From Brevundimonas sp. Root1279 (GTDB lineage: Bacteria; Pseudomonadota; Alphaproteobacteria; Caulobacterales; Caulobacteraceae): a DNA stretch of 64,000 nucleotides. Location: positions 124,001 through 188,000 of the forward strand of contig NZ_LMEB01000010.1 of NCBI RefSeq assembly GCF_001425945.1, read 5' to 3'. This document shows positions 62,411 through 64,000 of the stretch, in pieces (the stretch's first letter is position 1; every line of letters starts with the position of its first letter). The notes beneath the pieces are model-generated. The model ran no database searches and was not told the DNA's origin. It worked only from the letters and a program-made list of their open reading frames with translations. The position numbers and the translations under genes are program-made.

Positions 62411-62435
62411 GGAACCGGCTCGGCGTCGGCCTGTT
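62411..62435 (+). promoter_or_regulatory. EcfG-like general stress promoter
   Basis: GGAAC, 17 bases, then GTT (or 16 bases and TGTT) resembles the alphaproteobacterial EcfG/SigT consensus GGAAC-N16/17-cGTT. The start site would be about 25 bases before the ATG at 62466. Confidence 0.5.
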
Positions 62436-62465
62436 TTTCGGACCCCAACCCGTGGAGGCCGATCA

Positions 62466-63218
62466 ATGCAGAACCCCTTCCGACACCAAGGTCCGGACGA
62501 CCATCAGCGCGAAACCGACGAACGCCGCTGGGAAGCCCGCGACCAACGCTTCGACGAGAACCGGAGCTGGGGCTACGGCGGCGGCGACGGCGGCCGGACC
62601 GCCGAAGCCTATGGCCGTCACCAGGCCCAGGACCAGGAACGCTATCGCGCCCAGGCCCGCGGCGAGTGGTCGCCCGGCGGCCGGGAGCGCGACTTTGGCC
62701 GCGGCCAGCCGACCTATTCGGCCGACTACGGCTCGCAGCGCGACGACTGGTACGGTCAGGCCAGCCCGCGTCATGACGTCCGCGACCGCGAAATGAGCCG
62801 CCGCGACTTCGCCCAGAACGACTTCGGCTACCGCCAAGGCGGCGACTATGGCCGCTCCCAAGGCTACGGCCGCAGCGACTATCGCGGCTATTCCAGCCAG
62901 GGCTACACCCCCGGCGCCGACATCTGGCGCGGCGGCGGCCGGGACGTCGAGGGCCGCGGCCGCTCGCTCCACTCGCAGCACGACTTCGAGCCGGACTACC
63001 TGCACTGGCGCGAGCAGCAGCTGCAGAACCTCGACCGCGACTATGACGAATGGCGCCATGAGCGGCGGCAGAAGTTCTCCGCCGATTTCGACACCTGGCG
63101 GCAAAGTCGGCCGCGCACCGAAGCCTCCGGCGAGCCTCGAACGCCCGCCGACAACCCCATTGTCGGCGACGTCTCTGACGGCGGCGTCGGCAGTCAGCAC
63201 GACGCCAAGAAACGCTGA
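62466..63218 (+). CDS. SWFGD-type low-complexity stress protein
   Basis: A 250-residue, very hydrophilic protein rich in Arg, Asp, Gly, Tyr and Gln with no signal peptide. The repeats of short DYGRSQGYGRSDYRGY type (residues 110-150) precede a conserved C-terminal helix block, DFEPDYLHWREQQLQNLDRD plus YDEWR, which resembles SWFGD-domain proteins of the alphaproteobacterial general stress response. Function is unknown. The EcfG-like promoter and a strong terminator at 63246-63278 make it a single-gene unit. Confidence 0.8.
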   Translation: MQNPFRHQGPDDHQRETDERRWEARDQRFDENRSWGYGGGDGGRTAEAYGRHQAQDQERYRAQARGEWSPGGRERDFGRGQPTYSADYGSQRDDWYGQASPRHDVRDREMSRRDFAQNDFGYRQGGDYGRSQGYGRSDYRGYSSQGYTPGADIWRGGGRDVEGRGRSLHSQHDFEPDYLHWREQQLQNLDRDYDEWRHERRQKFSADFDTWRQSRPRTEASGEPRTPADNPIVGDVSDGGVGSQHDAKKR

Positions 63219-63245
63219 CCCCTCCCCCAGCGCCTTGACGTGACG

Positions 63246-63278
63246 AAAGGGCCCGGTGTTCGCACCGGGCCCTTTTTT
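63246..63278. terminator. Strong intrinsic terminator, possibly bidirectional
   Basis: AAAGGGCCCGGTG pairs with CACCGGGCCCTTT across a TTCG tetraloop, followed by TTTTTT on the plus strand and preceded by AAAs that give a T-run on the minus strand. It can serve both the SWFGD-type gene and the convergent CYTH gene. Confidence 0.9.
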
Positions 63279-63297
63279 ACCGCGTCAAAGTCCTCGG

Positions 63298-63846
63298 CTA
63301 GTCCGCGTGGCCATCCGGAAGTCCATCCACCACCAGCATGCCGCCGGTATATCGCACGTCGTCGGTGACCTCCCGGACGGCGAACTCGGGCATCGGGTAG
63401 CGTTCCATGGCTTCGAGAGTCTCGAACTCGGCCTCGGCCATGATCAGGCCGCTCAACGCCCCCTCGAACACGTCCACGAAAACGTCCGCGCCATCGATTT
63501 TGCCGAGCGAGTGACGGGTCTTCTGCAGCGTGCGCCCCGGCAGGGTTGAGAGGAGCCGGTACTCCTGAGGCGAAAGGTAGATCGACGTCAGCAAGCGAAC
63601 GGCCGGGGTGACATCCGCCTTCCGACCAAGGCGGAGCATCCGGGCGCCGCCGCCGACCGCGACGGCTTCGCGCAACCGGAGCTGTGTGCCCTCCACATAC
63701 AAGTCTGTGTAAACCTCGGCGCTTACGACCCGCTCGAACGGCACGCTCTTGCAGAGCCAGCGTCTCTCGCGCTCCACCCATGCATATTTTGATTTGGGCC
63801 AACCCAGGGCGGCGGCCGTCGCTTGATCGATCTCGGACACAGGCAT
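63298..63846 (-). CDS. CYTH-domain protein
   Basis: About 182 residues with the CYTH tunnel pattern: a modified start WVERERRW near 22 (in place of ExExK), LRLREA and LRLGRKADV in the middle, and VDVFEGALSGLIMAEAEFET near 135-155. CYTH proteins bind triphosphates such as thiamine triphosphate or inorganic triphosphate. The ATG at 63846 is preferred: the extension to 63981 has many A/T third positions and no family match. The gene is complete. Confidence 0.82.
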   Translation of the reverse strand: MPVSEIDQATAAALGWPKSKYAWVERERRWLCKSVPFERVVSAEVYTDLYVEGTQLRLREAVAVGGGARMLRLGRKADVTPAVRLLTSIYLSPQEYRLLSTLPGRTLQKTRHSLGKIDGADVFVDVFEGALSGLIMAEAEFETLEAMERYPMPEFAVREVTDDVRYTGGMLVVDGLPDGHAD

Positions 63847-64000
63847 CCTCGTTGATAAGGTCAAGCCTAGAGGACGATAGACCCGCGTTCCATCCTCGGA
63901 GATCCGCCGGGGCATGGGCGACCCGGCGATAAGCCCTAGTTGCGCCGGTGGTGGAGCGCCCCCCCGTTCGTATTGGGTCATCCCTCTGCAAGCGCTCGAC

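Noticed and set aside
63847-63981. N-terminal extension of the CYTH protein to an upstream ATG
   Set aside because: It has many A/T-ending codons unlike the rest of the genome, and no family similarity.

Overview
The window is dense, GC-rich bacterial DNA (roughly 70% GC by eye) whose codon third positions are strongly G/C. This is why almost every real gene casts long false reading frames on the other strand. The gene content points to an alphaproteobacterium, most likely of the order Caulobacterales (Caulobacter, Brevundimonas or Phenylobacterium type): a GH47 mannosidase like the one characterised from Caulobacter K31, an Anbu operon, cysD with a fused cysNC, a SWFGD-type stress protein, a single-domain chorismate mutase and a giant glycine-rich autotransporter. 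The placement is inference from families; there is no rRNA in the window, and the one tRNA is not diagnostic.

Layout. Bases 1-2527 are the end of an operon for CoA-activated aromatic acid breakdown (acyl-CoA dehydrogenase tail, benzoate-CoA-ligase-type enzyme, thioesterase, Rid protein). Bases 2524-4845 hold a divergently transcribed NarX/NarL-type sensor kinase and response regulator. Bases 4860-16212 are an accessory block: DUF1254/DUF1214 protein, formylglycine-generating enzyme (FGE), DUF1622 membrane protein, type I sulfatase, HAD phosphatase, two DUF4136 lipoproteins, DUF2092 protein, Gly/Arg-rich exported protein, outer-membrane transporter-like protein and a BASS-type permease. A dyad motif, TCRGG-N6-CCYGA, recurs in front of nearly every transcription unit here. 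It is usually followed by T, 20 bp and a -10-like hexamer, which puts its centre near -41.5. A similar, weaker copy precedes a second sulfatase at 52.7 kb. I regard this block and its putative regulon as the best candidate for an undescribed system.

Bases 16279-28926 encode one 4215-residue autotransporter with about 50 glycine-rich passenger repeats and an odd N-terminal extension. Bases 29183-31908 are cysD and cysNC (sulfate activation). Bases 31905-35384 hold a SemiSWEET, an iron-permease-like protein, and a Gram-negative class GN sortase with its VIT/VWA substrate. Bases 35560-45254 are mostly metabolic and transport genes (XRE regulator, amidase plus a remnant of a second amidase, S9 peptidase, ferredoxin-NADP reductase, chorismate mutase, Hpt protein, APC permease, tRNA-Lys, MFS transporter).

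Bases 45659-50205 are a large RTX-type secreted protein gene whose frame is broken by an 80-bp tandem duplication. Bases 50316-58245 are a glycan-processing group: GH92 and GH47 mannosidases, the second sulfatase and a DipZ-type thiol-disulfide protein. Bases 58281-62297 are the complete four-gene Anbu operon. The window ends with a SWFGD-type protein behind an EcfG-like promoter and a CYTH-domain protein.

How the parts may work together: the FGE would activate both sulfatases, and GH92/GH47 with the second sulfatase could strip sulfated or high-mannose glycans. Regulation of the sulfatase block could come from the adjacent two-component system, but no site shows this directly. The coordinates and motifs are read from sequence; family assignments are recognition by eye without database searches.
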